This document shows positions 15,748 through 26,169 of a stretch of DNA of 64,000 nt, piece by piece (positions within the stretch are counted from its first letter, which is position 1; every line of letters starts with the position of its first letter). The DNA is from an uncultured Lachnospiraceae bacterium (GTDB lineage: Bacteria > Bacillota > Clostridia > Lachnospirales > Lachnospiraceae): positions 1 to 64,000 of the forward strand of contig CAKRFU010000013.1 of NCBI GenBank assembly GCA_934320845.1. The letters run 5' to 3'. A model generated the notes under the pieces. It did not search any database. It was given only the letters and a program-made list of their open reading frames with translations, and was not told where the DNA came from. The position numbers were made by a program, and so were the translations under genes.

Positions 15748-18700
15748 ATGAATAATACACCGTTTTTTATAGAGAATGAAAAAGAAGTAAATAAACAGGT
15801 CTGTAAATGGATGTTTGGAGCGGCAATAATTATCTGGTTCATGCTGGTTCTTAATTATCTGGGGATGTTTGAGATAAGCAGAAGAATGTGTATTGTAGCT
15901 TTTGCAGTGGGAACATTTTGTGGAATATCTCCAAGTATAGTTATTAGATTAACAAAGTCACAAAATTTTATAAAATACTATAATCTGACATGCATTATTC
16001 TTTGTGTGTCTGTATTTTCAACACAGTATCGTATAGGTATTTATGCTACGATGCTGTTTGCGGTTATAGTGAGCTGCCTTTATTTTGATGAATATCTTAC
16101 TACCAAGGTGATGATTCTGACGTATATATGTTTTTTGACAGCATATATTTTCAGGTCGATTGAAATGTTGAAGTATGTATATACAGGAGAAACTTTTGTA
16201 CAGGTATATTTTCCGTTTGTGACGGGAATTACTTTAGAATTTCTTATTATATTTCCTGTTTTGAGGTATATGGCTAATAGATTTAGAACCTATATCGTTA
16301 AACAAAGAGAACTTATAGATGAACTCATGAGAAAAGATTATCATATGAATATAGCAATGAAAAATTCGAATGATATCATATTTGAGTATGATATTATTAA
16401 TGATGAGTATCATGCTAATGCATCTGTTACAGGAATCAGGCAGGAAGTTGTTATAAAAAATATGGTTGACTTTATTTCCGGTTGTGTATGGTTTGACGGT
16501 GAGACAAGAAAGAAAATACTTGATATGGTTCTTGGAACGAAGAAAGAGCAGTCAGACATATTTAAAGCTGAGCTTGAGGAAAGCGGCAGGAAAATTGAAA
16601 AGTGGTTTCGCTATGAGGGAAATGCCGTATATGATGAATATGGCGGGCTGGAGCTTGTAGTCGGCAGATTATGTGATATTACAGGTGAAAAGGAGAGGGA
16701 AGAAAGAGAAAAAATTGCAAGACAGAGGGATGCATTAACAGGTTTATATTCATTTGAGAGAGTAAGACAGATTGCAATAGAACTAGAAGAACAGGAACCT
16801 GACAGGATACATGAGGTTATGATAATCAACATAAAAAACATGAATGATATAGTTGAATGTTACGGAGATATTTATGCTGATAATCTTATTGTCATGATTG
16901 CCGGGGAGCTTAGAAAATTTGGAAGTGAGAAGAAAGTTTATGTGGCAAAGCTGCCGGGAGCAGCGTTTATGTTTTTTATACACAACTGTGATTTAATAAA
17001 TGTGAGAAAACTTCGCAGAGAGGTAAGTCGTGTATTGTCAAACATTTATGTAGGCGAGAAGGAGATTAACAGAATAAAATATTATTTTGGATATCATACA
17101 GGCAAGGCATGGTTTGAGAAACTCTTTGAAGTTGCATTAAAATATGCGAAAGCACAGAAAACGGACGATTTAGAAAACAATGAAAAGGTGCAGGAGAAAG
17201 ACAAAGAACATGAAGTCGCAGATAAATATTTGGAAGATGAGAGTTTTGATGCGGAGAAAGTTTCAGATGAGAGCGAGTTTAAACAGGATGAGAGACTTGT
17301 AAAAGATATAGAAAAGCTGTTTGTCGAGTCAAAAGACCTTAGAAGTTCGCTTCAGATAGCACTTGCAAGAGCAGGGCTGTTTTATCATTTAAACAGGGTG
17401 AGTGTGTATGAATTTGAGGATGACAGAAACAATGCACATCTGTCTTATCAGTGGTCGTCCGATAAAAAATATGTTAATAAAGAGCTTGCCGTAAATAATC
17501 ATTTAGATATAAAGATACTTAATGAAATAAAGAAAAGCAGACGGGTGATTTTTGATTTTTCAGATGATGAAATAAAGAAGTATTGCGAGATACGTGGCTT
17601 AAATACATACAAAAATATGTTGGATAATGCCATTATATGTATCATTGTATCCGAGGGAAGGATAAGGGGCGGAGTTGTTTTTGAAAGAGAAGAAGGGGCG
17701 TTTAAGAGAAATGAAAAGAAATATCTGTTGAAATATTCAAATATTCTTGGCGGGTATGTGTTAAAGCTTCATTCTGATATTGCCAATAAAGCGAAAACAG
17801 CTTTTCTTTCAAATATGTCTCATGAAATAAGAACTCCGATGAATGCTATTATCGGAATGACAGACATAGCTAAGGCAAATATGTCAGATAAAAATAAAGT
17901 TGGGGAATGTCTTGATAAGATTGAGAGTTCGTCACAGCATTTGCTTACACTTATAAACGATATACTTGACCTTTCAAAAATTGAGAGTGGTCGAATGACA
18001 TTGGTTAGCAGAACAATGAGTCTTGATAAGATAGCTGACAAGGTCGAGATGCTCATGAGACCTCAGACCGATGAAAAAAACATTACATTTGAACTCAAAA
18101 GGGATTATGTAAGACCTATTGTTGTGGGAGATGAACTAAGATTAAGCCAAATACTTATAAATATAGCGGGAAATGCACTGAAATTTACACATGAGAATGG
18201 TAAGATTACAGTGAGAATACAGGAGATATATTCGGACAATAAGGCGGCAAGGATTAGGTTCAGTATCAAAGATAATGGTATCGGAATCAGTAAAGAAGAT
18301 CAGAAAAAGATATTTGTAGCATTTGAACAGGCAGGTCAGACATCTTCTTCAAAATATGGAGGAACGGGACTTGGGCTTGCCATAAGCAACAATTTTGTTC
18401 ATCTTATGGGAGGAAAGCTTGAAGTTCAGAGTGAGATTGGGAAGGGTTCAGAGTTTTGCTTTGAAATAAAACTGTCATATCCGGACAGGGATGAAAGTGA
18501 GAGGTATACGGCATTGAGAGATGATGATGAACCTGAAGTTTCTAAGCTCGACGGCAAAAGAATTCTTGTGGCGGAGGATAATGAACTTAATGCGGAAATT
18601 GCAAAGACAGTGCTTGAAATGCATGGTGCAAAGGTAACTGTACGGGAAAACGGTCTGCAGGCTGTTGAGGAGTTCGAAAACAGTGAGCCTGGAACATACA

Positions 18701-18927
18701 ATTTCATTATTCTAGACATAAATATGCCGGTTATGAACGGTCATGAGGCAGCAAGGAGATTTAGAAGTGGTGACAGGGAAGATTCAAAGACGATACCTAT
18801 AGTTGCAATGAGTGCAAATGCTTTTGCAGAAGATGTTGAGGAGTCATTGAAATCAGGAATGAATGCTCATATTTCAAAACCAATCAAGGTAGATGAGATG
18901 TTAAAAGAAATATCAAAATTTTTATAA
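15748..18927 (+). CDS. Hybrid histidine kinase with degenerate GGDEF domain
   Basis: The 1059-residue protein has about six transmembrane helices (15-190), a PAS-like region (200-320), a GGDEF-like domain (330-460) whose active motif is PGAAF at 403-407, and a GAF-like region (about 520-680). Then come a histidine kinase core with H692 in MSHEIRTPMN, a HATPase domain with DNGIGI and GGTGLGL, and a receiver domain with D990 in ILDINMP. The GGDEF part cannot be an active cyclase. I start at 15748, five bases after AAGGAG; an earlier ATG at 15715 has no site. No separate response regulator lies beside it. The signal is unknown. Confidence 0.88.
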   Translation: MNNTPFFIENEKEVNKQVCKWMFGAAIIIWFMLVLNYLGMFEISRRMCIVAFAVGTFCGISPSIVIRLTKSQNFIKYYNLTCIILCVSVFSTQYRIGIYATMLFAVIVSCLYFDEYLTTKVMILTYICFLTAYIFRSIEMLKYVYTGETFVQVYFPFVTGITLEFLIIFPVLRYMANRFRTYIVKQRELIDELMRKDYHMNIAMKNSNDIIFEYDIINDEYHANASVTGIRQEVVIKNMVDFISGCVWFDGETRKKILDMVLGTKKEQSDIFKAELEESGRKIEKWFRYEGNAVYDEYGGLELVVGRLCDITGEKEREEREKIARQRDALTGLYSFERVRQIAIELEEQEPDRIHEVMIINIKNMNDIVECYGDIYADNLIVMIAGELRKFGSEKKVYVAKLPGAAFMFFIHNCDLINVRKLRREVSRVLSNIYVGEKEINRIKYYFGYHTGKAWFEKLFEVALKYAKAQKTDDLENNEKVQEKDKEHEVADKYLEDESFDAEKVSDESEFKQDERLVKDIEKLFVESKDLRSSLQIALARAGLFYHLNRVSVYEFEDDRNNAHLSYQWSSDKKYVNKELAVNNHLDIKILNEIKKSRRVIFDFSDDEIKKYCEIRGLNTYKNMLDNAIICIIVSEGRIRGGVVFEREEGAFKRNEKKYLLKYSNILGGYVLKLHSDIANKAKTAFLSNMSHEIRTPMNAIIGMTDIAKANMSDKNKVGECLDKIESSSQHLLTLINDILDLSKIESGRMTLVSRTMSLDKIADKVEMLMRPQTDEKNITFELKRDYVRPIVVGDELRLSQILINIAGNALKFTHENGKITVRIQEIYSDNKAARIRFSIKDNGIGISKEDQKKIFVAFEQAGQTSSSKYGGTGLGLAISNNFVHLMGGKLEVQSEIGKGSEFCFEIKLSYPDRDESERYTALRDDDEPEVSKLDGKRILVAEDNELNAEIAKTVLEMHGAKVTVRENGLQAVEEFENSEPGTYNFIILDINMPVMNGHEAARRFRSGDREDSKTIPIVAMSANAFAEDVEESLKSGMNAHISKPIKVDEMLKEISKFL

Positions 18928-18940
18928 TGGAGGAAGATAA

Positions 18941-19804
18941 ATGTGGATTGCAGATAATTGGAAAGATTATGAGGTAATAGATACGTCAGGCGGAGAAAAA
19001 TTGGAGAGATGGGGAGATTATATTCTTGTCAGACCTGATCCGCAGGTTATATGGGATACACCAAAAAAGGCAAAAGGCTGGAAAAAGATGAATGGTCATT
19101 ATCACAGAAGCAACAAAGGTGGAGGTGAATGGGAATTTTTTAACCTTCCAAATACATGGCAGATTAAATACGGTGAATTAGTGTTTAACCTGCAGCCTTT
19201 CAAATTCAAACATACGGGATTGTTCCCGGAGCAGGCAGTAAATTGGGATTGGTTTGGAGAAAAGATAAGAAATGCCAAAAGACCTGTAAAAGTTTTGAAT
19301 CTGTTTGCATATACAGGTGGGGCGACACTTGCAGCAGCAGCGGCAGGAGCCAGTGTTACACATGTGGATGCATCAAAAGGAATGGTTACATGGGCAAAAG
19401 AAAATGCGGCGGCATCAGGACTTTCAGAAGCACCTATACGCTGGCTTGTTGATGATTGTGTTAAATTTGTTGAGAGAGAAATAAGACGTGGAAATAAGTA
19501 TGATGGAATTATTATGGATCCGCCTTCATATGGAAGAGGACCTAAGGGTGAGATATGGAAGATAGAAGAAAAAATACATCCGTTTATACAATTATGTACT
19601 CAGATATTGTCGGATAATCCGCTTTTTTTCCTCATAAATTCATATACAACAGGTCTTCAGCCGGCAGTTCTTTCATATATGCTTAATACGGAACTTGTAA
19701 AAAAAGCAGGTGGAAAAGTTGAAGCACAGGAAATAGGGCTTCCGGTATCATCAAACGGATTGGTACTTCCGTGTGGTGCTTCAGGCAGATGGGAAAAACA
19801 GTAA
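18941..19804 (+). CDS. RlmI/RlmK-like SAM-dependent methyltransferase
   Basis: The 287-residue protein has the class I methyltransferase fold. Motif I is LNLFAYTGGATLAAAAAGA, motif II the acidic VDASKGM, and motif IV the catalytic DPPSYGRGP. The combination matches COG1092 enzymes that methylate bases of 23S rRNA, so an rRNA substrate is likely, but the base and position cannot be told. The PUA domain of full-length RlmI is missing. It follows the kinase by 13 bases with a GGAGG site, so the two may share a transcript. Confidence 0.75.
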   Translation: MWIADNWKDYEVIDTSGGEKLERWGDYILVRPDPQVIWDTPKKAKGWKKMNGHYHRSNKGGGEWEFFNLPNTWQIKYGELVFNLQPFKFKHTGLFPEQAVNWDWFGEKIRNAKRPVKVLNLFAYTGGATLAAAAAGASVTHVDASKGMVTWAKENAAASGLSEAPIRWLVDDCVKFVEREIRRGNKYDGIIMDPPSYGRGPKGEIWKIEEKIHPFIQLCTQILSDNPLFFLINSYTTGLQPAVLSYMLNTELVKKAGGKVEAQEIGLPVSSNGLVLPCGASGRWEKQ

Positions 19805-19807
19805 AGT

Positions 19808-19879
19808 TTGACGGTAAATATCTGTTGATGATATAATGAGCACTAAGGTGCTCATATTAGAAGTTTCTGACGAAACTTC
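19808..19879 (+). promoter_or_regulatory. Promoter and hairpin leader of gdpP-rplI-dnaB
   Basis: TTGACG at 19808-19813 and a perfect TATAAT at 19832-19837 are 18 bases apart. Two hairpins follow at once in the leader: TGAGCAC-TAAG-GTGCTCA at 19837-19854 and GAAGTTTC-TGAC-GAAACTTC at 19860-19879. Neither has a T run, so they are not terminators. Confidence 0.6.
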
Positions 19880-19930
19880 ATAATGTGCAAAAACATGCAG
19901 GCACAGTATGTTGTGCAGGAATGGAGAATA

Positions 19931-21991
19931 ATGTATAGAATGAAACATAGAATAAGGCTTAGAGGAAATCTTAAGACCTATTTGAGATGGCCTCTGTTTT
20001 TTGGATTGTTATTTATTTTAATGACAATGCAGCTTTTTTCAGTGTCAGCTAAAGCCGGTATCATGGGGGTATGTTACACTGTTATTTATTTGTTGATAGC
20101 TTTTCTTATAAATTTTTCCGGTAGAAGAAAACTTAAGAAAGATCTTATAGAATTTGCTACAAACTATGGTGAAATGCAAATGCGGATGATGAAAACATTG
20201 ACTGTTCCGTTTGCGATTCTGAGTGATGACGGACATATGCTGTGGGGCAATGATGAATTTGTATCAGTCATAGTTAACAAAAAAGCGGCGAGAAGAAATA
20301 TTGCAAATATATTTGAGGAAATTACAACAGACAGCCTTCCGGACTCTGATGAGATTAAGGTGATACATGTCAAATCAGAAGATAAATATTATCGTGCTGT
20401 TATGAAGCTCATTGTATCAGATGCACCTGCTGATGATGATATTGTAAAAACTGATATAAATCAGCTTATGGATAACAGCAGGCTCATCTCTGTATTCCTG
20501 TATGATGAAACTGACATGATGGAACTTGAGCAGAAGAGAGAAGCGGAAAATCTTGTTGTGGGTCTTTTATATATTGATAATTATGACGAGCTTATAGATA
20601 GCATTGATGAAATCAGGCAGTCGCTTATCATGGCTTTGATAGACAGAAAAATCAATAAATATATGCAGGGTATAGATGCTATTTCTAAAAAATTGGAGAA
20701 AGATAAATTTTTGTTTTTATTTAAACAGAGTTATCTTGCCGAGATATGTTCAAATCGTTTTACAATTTTAGAGGAGATAAGGGATATAAATCTCGGAAAT
20801 GAATCAAGTGCAACCATAAGTATCGGTATTGGTGTAGGCAGAGATACATTTGTTGAGAGATATGACCTTGCACGTGCTGCCATAGATCTTGCACTCGGAA
20901 GAGGCGGTGACCAGGCTGTAGTAAAATCCGTTGACCAGGAAAAATTCTATGGTGGAAAAAGTGTTCAGATAGAAAGAAATACAAGAGTAAAGGCGAGAGT
21001 AAAAGCTCATGCTTTAAAAGAACTTATAGAGGGCAAAGAAAGAGTTGTCGTTATGGGACATTCGATAGGTGATGTCGATTCTTTTGGTGCCTCAATAGGT
21101 ATATACCGTATTGCAAAGACGCTTAACAGAAAAGCAAATGTCGTATTAAATGAAGTAAATCAGTCTGTTAAACCTATAAGAGACAGATTCTATACAAAAG
21201 AATACGAGGATGACATGATTGTTACAGGTGATGAGGCAAAAGAACTTGTAGATGAGAATACGGTACTTGTAATTGTAGATGTAAATAGAGCAAGTTATAC
21301 GGAATGCCCGGAACTTATTGAGCAGGCTCAGTCTGTTGTAGTGATAGACCATCACAGACAGGCGGGAGATGCGATTGATAAGGCGGTATTGTTTTACATT
21401 GAGCCATATGCATCGTCTGCGAGTGAAATGGTTGCTGAGATTTCACAGTATATCGGCAATGGTCTTAAACTTAAATCAGCAGAAGCCGAGGCAATGTATG
21501 CCGGCATTATGATTGATACAAACTATTTTTCAAATAAAACGGGTGTCAGGACTTTCGAGGCAATGGCTTATCTAAGAAGAAACGGAGCTGATGCCGTTCG
21601 TATAAGAAAGGCTTTCAGGGAGGACATTGACGAATATAAGATAAGAGCGGCGGCTATACAGGATACGGAACTTTATAAAGATGCATTTGCAATAGCAGAA
21701 AGCAAGAGTGAGGGAATAGAATCACCGACGGTATTTGCATCAAAAATTGCAAATTCGCTTCTCGACATAAATGGAGTTAAGGCTTCTTTTGTACTTACAA
21801 AGTATAGAGGAAAGGTCTATATAAGTGCACGTTCAATTGACGAGGTCAACGTCCAGATTATGATGGAGCAGCTTGGTGGCGGCGGTCATATAAATATGGC
21901 TGGTGCACAGCTTGAAAATGTTGAAGTAGAAGCTGCAAAAGATATGATTAGAGAAGAAATAGACAAGATGATTGAGGAAGGAGAAATATAG
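19931..21991 (+). CDS. gdpP: Cyclic-di-AMP phosphodiesterase GdpP
   Basis: The 686-residue protein has two N-terminal transmembrane helices (about 20-65), a PAS-like domain (about 75-160), a degenerate GGDEF domain (about 185-320), and a C-terminal DHH-DHHA1 phosphodiesterase with DHH at 473-475, the earlier [11 protein letters not shown] metal site and [11 protein letters not shown] near the end. It hydrolyses cyclic di-AMP and so affects wall and potassium balance (family knowledge). GGAGA precedes the ATG at 19931; the ATG three codons later is an alternative. rplI starts two bases after its stop, the conserved Firmicute gdpP-rplI-dnaB order. Confidence 0.93.
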   Translation: MYRMKHRIRLRGNLKTYLRWPLFFGLLFILMTMQLFSVSAKAGIMGVCYTVIYLLIAFLINFSGRRKLKKDLIEFATNYGEMQMRMMKTLTVPFAILSDDGHMLWGNDEFVSVIVNKKAARRNIANIFEEITTDSLPDSDEIKVIHVKSEDKYYRAVMKLIVSDAPADDDIVKTDINQLMDNSRLISVFLYDETDMMELEQKREAENLVVGLLYIDNYDELIDSIDEIRQSLIMALIDRKINKYMQGIDAISKKLEKDKFLFLFKQSYLAEICSNRFTILEEIRDINLGNESSATISIGIGVGRDTFVERYDLARAAIDLALGRGGDQAVVKSVDQEKFYGGKSVQIERNTRVKARVKAHALKELIEGKERVVVMGHSIGDVDSFGASIGIYRIAKTLNRKANVVLNEVNQSVKPIRDRFYTKEYEDDMIVTGDEAKELVDENTVLVIVDVNRASYTECPELIEQAQSVVVIDHHRQAGDAIDKAVLFYIEPYASSASEMVAEISQYIGNGLKLKSAEAEAMYAGIMIDTNYFSNKTGVRTFEAMAYLRRNGADAVRIRKAFREDIDEYKIRAAAIQDTELYKDAFAIAESKSEGIESPTVFASKIANSLLDINGVKASFVLTKYRGKVYISARSIDEVNVQIMMEQLGGGGHINMAGAQLENVEVEAAKDMIREEIDKMIEEGEI

Positions 21992-21993
21992 AT

Positions 21994-22440
21994 ATGCAGG
22001 TAATATTATTAGAAGATGTAAAATCTCTTGGAAAAAAGGGAGAGATTGTAAAGGTAAATGATGGATATGCCAGAAATTTTATATTAAAAAAGAAACTTGG
22101 TGTTGAGGCAACATCAAACAATTTAAATGAGCTTAAACTTCAGAAAAAAAATGAAGAAAAGCTTGCAAAGGAAAAACTTGATGCTGCAAAAGAGTTTGCA
22201 AAAGAACTCGAGGAAAAACAGGTTACAGTTTCAATAAAAACAGGTTCAGGCGGAAGAAGCTTTGGCTCTGTTTCAACAAAAGAAATTGCGGCAGCAGCGA
22301 AAAGCCAGCTTGGCTATGAACTTGACAAAAAGAAAATGGAACTTGATGTACCTATCAAGAGTCCGGGAACTTTCAATGTTAAGATAAAGCTTCATAAGGA
22401 AGTGACAGCTGAACTTAGAGTTGTCGTAAAAGAAGCTTAA
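21994..22440 (+). CDS. rplI: Ribosomal protein bL9
   Basis: The 148-residue protein begins [17 protein letters not shown] and continues [15 protein letters not shown], the 23S rRNA-binding N-terminal domain. A long connecting helix rich in K and E and a C-terminal domain with [11 protein letters not shown] follow. The length is standard for bL9. A GAGGAAGG site lies inside the end of gdpP, so the genes are tightly coupled. Confidence 0.98.
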   Translation: MQVILLEDVKSLGKKGEIVKVNDGYARNFILKKKLGVEATSNNLNELKLQKKNEEKLAKEKLDAAKEFAKELEEKQVTVSIKTGSGGRSFGSVSTKEIAAAAKSQLGYELDKKKMELDVPIKSPGTFNVKIKLHKEVTAELRVVVKEA

Positions 22441-22452
22441 GGGGTAATAAAA

Positions 22453-23793
22453 TTGGAAGAAGAAGTGATAAAGAGACTTCCGCCTAACAATGTGGAAGCG
22501 GAGAAAGCCGTTATAGGAGCGATGATGTTAGATTCAGACGCTATAATGGTATGCTCCGAGATACTTACAGCAGGAGAATTTTATCAACAGCAATATGGAA
22601 TTATCTTTGATGCTCTTGTTGAAATGTACAGAGATGGGATAGGAGCTGATTTGGTCACTATCCAGAATAAGCTTCGTGAGAAGGAAGTCACACCTGAGCT
22701 TTACAGTGTGGAATATTTAGGAGAACTTTTAGCAAGCGTTCCCACATCAGCAAATGTAAAATTTTATGCAGATATTGTACATGAAAAAGCTGTTTTAAGA
22801 AGACTTATCAAAGTAACTGAGCAGGTTACAAGAGAGTGTTACATGGACAGCCAGCCGCTTGAGGATATTCTTGAAGACACTGAAAAGGGTGTATTTGATG
22901 TAATACAACAGCGTGGAGGAAGTGAGTTTGAGCCAATCAGAGACGTTGTGCTCAGAACTCTCGACAGTATAGAAAAGGCTGCTAAACAGAAAGGAAACAT
23001 CACAGGTCTGGAAACAGGTTTTAGAGATTTAGATGCGAAAACGGCAGGATTACAAAAATCTGACCTTATACTTATTGCGGCAAGACCGGCAATGGGTAAA
23101 ACAGCATTTGTATTGAATATTGCCGAGTATGTGGCACTTCACAGCAACAGTACAATAGCTTTGTTCAGTCTCGAGATGAGTAAAGAACAGCTTGTAAAAC
23201 GTATGCTTGCCATGAATTCAATGGTGGATTCGCAAAAGATACGAACCGGTGATTTGGAAGATGATGACTGGGACAAACTTGTAGGAAGTGTACGAAAAAT
23301 AGGAAATTCAAATCTTGTAATCGATGATACATCAGGAATTACGGCATCGGAACTCCGCTCGAAATGCCGTAAATTAAAAATAGAACAGGGACTTGACCTT
23401 GTTATAATCGATTATCTTCAGCTTATGACGGGTGCGGGCAAAAGAAAAAGTGACAGCAGACAGCAGGAAATATCTGATATATCGCGTTCGCTTAAGGTAA
23501 TGGCAAGAGAACTTGACGTTCCGGTAATAGCTTTGTCACAGCTTTCCCGTGCCGTTGAGTCAAGACCTGATAAAAGACCGATGCTTTCAGACCTTCGTGA
23601 ATCGGGAGCGATAGAGCAGGATGCGGATATTGTAATGTTTATATACAGAGATGAATATTATAATCCGGATTCGGAGAAAAAAGGTGTGGCGGAAGTCATA
23701 GTGGCAAAACAGCGAAGCGGTCCGACCGGTCCGGTTGAACTTGCGTGGCTGTCGCAATATACGAAGTTTGGAAATTTGGAGTACCAGAGATAG
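22453..23793 (+). CDS. dnaB: Replicative DNA helicase DnaB
   Basis: The 446-residue protein has the N-terminal primase-interaction domain (PPNNVEAEKAVIGAMM) and the RecA-like helicase domain with Walker A ARPAMGKTAF (K216), Walker B VIIDYLQLM, and the R-rich RDEYYNPDS region. It unwinds DNA ahead of the replisome in the 5' to 3' direction. Translation starts at TTG behind AAGGGG, 12 bases after rplI. No terminator is evident after it. 23794-23842 is AT-rich and empty. Confidence 0.97.
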   Translation: MEEEVIKRLPPNNVEAEKAVIGAMMLDSDAIMVCSEILTAGEFYQQQYGIIFDALVEMYRDGIGADLVTIQNKLREKEVTPELYSVEYLGELLASVPTSANVKFYADIVHEKAVLRRLIKVTEQVTRECYMDSQPLEDILEDTEKGVFDVIQQRGGSEFEPIRDVVLRTLDSIEKAAKQKGNITGLETGFRDLDAKTAGLQKSDLILIAARPAMGKTAFVLNIAEYVALHSNSTIALFSLEMSKEQLVKRMLAMNSMVDSQKIRTGDLEDDDWDKLVGSVRKIGNSNLVIDDTSGITASELRSKCRKLKIEQGLDLVIIDYLQLMTGAGKRKSDSRQQEISDISRSLKVMARELDVPVIALSQLSRAVESRPDKRPMLSDLRESGAIEQDADIVMFIYRDEYYNPDSEKKGVAEVIVAKQRSGPTGPVELAWLSQYTKFGNLEYQR

Positions 23794-23842
23794 TTATATT
23801 AAAATTTCAGAAATTTCTTATAAATAAATCAAAAAATTAAAC

Positions 23843-23871
23843 TTGAAATGATAGGTGATTATTTATATTAT
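23843..23871 (+). promoter_or_regulatory. Sigma-A promoter of pgi
   Basis: TTGAAA at 23843-23848 and TATTAT at 23866-23871 are 17 bases apart. The leader to the pgi start is about 140 bases, with no riboswitch I recognise. Confidence 0.55.
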
Positions 23872-24018
23872 ATAAGGGTGGGAATTTTAGTTTTGCCACG
23901 CTTATAATAAATGAGATATCTTAAATTTAGATGTTATTGCTTTTAAGCTATAATGCAATAGATTACCGCAATAACACAAATCAAAGGTGTTTTAACACAG
24001 AAATGGAGGATTACGATA

Positions 24019-25368
24019 ATGGGAACACAGGTAAAATTTGATTACTCATTAACAAATGGTATTGTGTCAGAGGACGAAATCAAGTCTATGGCAAAGATTG
24101 CAAAAGATGCAAAAGATGTACTTGTAAGCAAATCAGGTGCAGGAAATGACTTCCTTGGATGGATAGACCTTCCGGTTGACTATGATAAGGAGGAGTTTGC
24201 ACGTATTCAGAAAGCAGCAGAAAAGATTAAATCTGATTCTGAGGTGCTTCTTGTAATTGGTATCGGTGGTTCATATCTTGGGGCAAGAGCAGCAATTGAG
24301 TTTTTAAGACATGGTTTCTACAACAGTGTATCTAAAGAAATCCGTAAGACACCTGAGATTTATTATTGTGGAAACAGCCTTAGCGGAACATATCTTTCAC
24401 AGCTTATTGAAGTAATCGGGGACAGAGATTTCTCAGTAAATATAATCAGTAAATCAGGAACAACAACAGAGCCAGCAGTAGCTTTCAGAATTTTCAAAGA
24501 GATGCTTGAAAAGAAGTATGGTAAAGAGGAAGCTGCAAAGAGAATTTATGCAACAACAGACAAGGCAAAGGGAGCACTCAAGAACCTTGCAACAGAAGAA
24601 GGTTATGAGACATTTGTTGTACCTGACGATGTAGGAGGACGTTTCTCAGTTCTCACAGCAGTAGGACTTCTTCCAATTGCAGTAAGTGGTGCAGATATTG
24701 CAAAACTTATGGAAGGTGCAGCTTCTATGAGAGAAGTATGCCTGAATAAAGATTTTGATGAGAATGAATCATTAAAATATGCAGCAATCAGAAATATTCT
24801 TCTCCGCAAAGGAAAGAGCGTTGAAATTCTTGGAAACTATGAGCCTGCATTCCATTATGTAGCAGAGTGGTGGAAACAGCTCTTCGGAGAGAGTGAAGGA
24901 AAAGACCAGAAAGGTATTTTCCCGGCATCAGTTGACCTTACAACTGACCTTCATTCAATGGGACAGTTCATTCAGGACGGAAGCCGTATCATGTTTGAGA
25001 CTATCATGGAACTTGAGAAACCTTCATATGACATTACAATTCAGGAAGAAGCAGTTGACCTTGACGGACTTAATTATCTTGCAGGTAAGACATTAGACTT
25101 TATCAACAAGAGTGCCATGAAGGGAACACAGCTTGCACATACAGATGGAAATGTACCAAACCTTGTAGTAAAGGTACCTGAGCAGAATGAATTCTATCTT
25201 GGACAGCTCTTCTATTTCTATGAGTTTGCTTGTGGTGTAAGCGGATATATCTTAGGAGTAAACCCATTCAATCAGCCGGGTGTTGAGAGCTACAAGAAAA
25301 ACATGTTTGCATTACTCGGAAAACCTGGATTTGAGGCTCAGAGAGAAGAACTCATGAAGAGACTTTAA
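24019..25368 (+). CDS. pgi: Glucose-6-phosphate isomerase
   Basis: The 449-residue protein has the sugar-phosphate loop [10 protein letters not shown], the [11 protein letters not shown] motif, and [14 protein letters not shown] with the family signature. It interconverts glucose-6-phosphate and fructose-6-phosphate in glycolysis. The length suits the shorter bacterial form. A GGAGG site precedes the ATG. It appears to be a single-gene transcript, with its own promoter and a hairpin after it. Confidence 0.97.
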   Translation: MGTQVKFDYSLTNGIVSEDEIKSMAKIAKDAKDVLVSKSGAGNDFLGWIDLPVDYDKEEFARIQKAAEKIKSDSEVLLVIGIGGSYLGARAAIEFLRHGFYNSVSKEIRKTPEIYYCGNSLSGTYLSQLIEVIGDRDFSVNIISKSGTTTEPAVAFRIFKEMLEKKYGKEEAAKRIYATTDKAKGALKNLATEEGYETFVVPDDVGGRFSVLTAVGLLPIAVSGADIAKLMEGAASMREVCLNKDFDENESLKYAAIRNILLRKGKSVEILGNYEPAFHYVAEWWKQLFGESEGKDQKGIFPASVDLTTDLHSMGQFIQDGSRIMFETIMELEKPSYDITIQEEAVDLDGLNYLAGKTLDFINKSAMKGTQLAHTDGNVPNLVVKVPEQNEFYLGQLFYFYEFACGVSGYILGVNPFNQPGVESYKKNMFALLGKPGFEAQREELMKRL

Positions 25369-25400
25369 TCGACTGCGCGAAAGCCACCATCATAATACAT

Positions 25401-25460
25401 ACAGGATATGATTTTTGTTTTGAGATAAAAATGCCTTGAAGCAGGAATTATATCCTGTTT
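25401..25460 (+). terminator. Possible terminator after pgi
   Basis: ACAGGATAT and ATATCCTGT pair across a loop of about 40 bases and are followed by TTTTGG. The long loop makes this moderate evidence only. Confidence 0.5.
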
Positions 25461-25490
25461 TGGTCTAAACGGAAAGTTGAGATAAAGAAC

Positions 25491-26156
25491 ATGAATGATT
25501 TGATAGATATTTTAGATATAATAGGGGTTGTGGCGTTTGCAATATCGGGAGCGATGACTGCGATAAAAAAGAGGATGGATCTGCTTGGAATATGTGTGCT
25601 TGGAATAGTGACAGCGGTTGGAGGCGGCATAACGAGAGATGTTTTGCTTGGCAATACACCTCCATCAGCATTTAAAGATCCGAGGGATGTAAGTATTGCA
25701 GCAATAGTTTCATGTCTTGTATTTATATTTATGATAATGAATGCATCTGAGCATGCAAAAAATCCGAGTGAAAAATTTGTGGCAATATATGAATATGTTC
25801 TTATGCTTACAGATGCGGTAGGGCTTGGGGCTTTTACTGTTATCGGTATAGATGTGGCAAAAAAGACAGTCAGTGATTATAATACAAACACATTTCTGCT
25901 CATATTTGTCGGAGTTATAACGGGAGTAGGCGGTGGAGTTCTGCGTGATATAATGAGCGGGATGATACCTTATATATTTAAGAAACATATATATGCAGTT
26001 GCATCGGCAGCAGGAGCAGGGGCATATATAGTTATTGATAATTATATAGGAAGAAACGTTGCGATAATCGGTTGTTCGGTGCTTGTCGTGGCGGTGCGTG
26101 TGCTTGCGGCTCATTTTGAGTGGAATCTGCCTAAGATAAAATATAAAATTAAATAG
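25491..26156 (+). CDS. TRIC/YadS-like membrane channel protein (UPF0126)
   Basis: The 221-residue, seven-helix membrane protein has two related halves, each with a glycine signature: GIVTAVGGGITRDVLLG at about 38-54 and GVITGVGGGVLRDIMSG at about 141-157. This duplicated GGG-RD motif marks the UPF0126 family, homologous to trimeric intracellular cation channels. The transported ion is not established from sequence. The two-component genes start 13 bases after it, so they may be co-transcribed. The ribosome binding site is weak. Confidence 0.8.
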   Translation: MNDLIDILDIIGVVAFAISGAMTAIKKRMDLLGICVLGIVTAVGGGITRDVLLGNTPPSAFKDPRDVSIAAIVSCLVFIFMIMNASEHAKNPSEKFVAIYEYVLMLTDAVGLGAFTVIGIDVAKKTVSDYNTNTFLLIFVGVITGVGGGVLRDIMSGMIPYIFKKHIYAVASAAGAGAYIVIDNYIGRNVAIIGCSVLVVAVRVLAAHFEWNLPKIKYKIK

Positions 26157-26169
26157 GGGTGAAAATCAG

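Noticed and set aside
16735..17130. Active diguanylate cyclase domain in the hybrid kinase
   Set aside because: The active motif reads PGAAF, with the metal-binding acidic residues missing, so only a binding role is possible.
25710..26114. 134-residue minus-strand frame inside the TRIC-like gene
   Set aside because: It is antisense to a clear membrane protein gene, and its H/Y/K/C-rich composition is that of a shadow frame.
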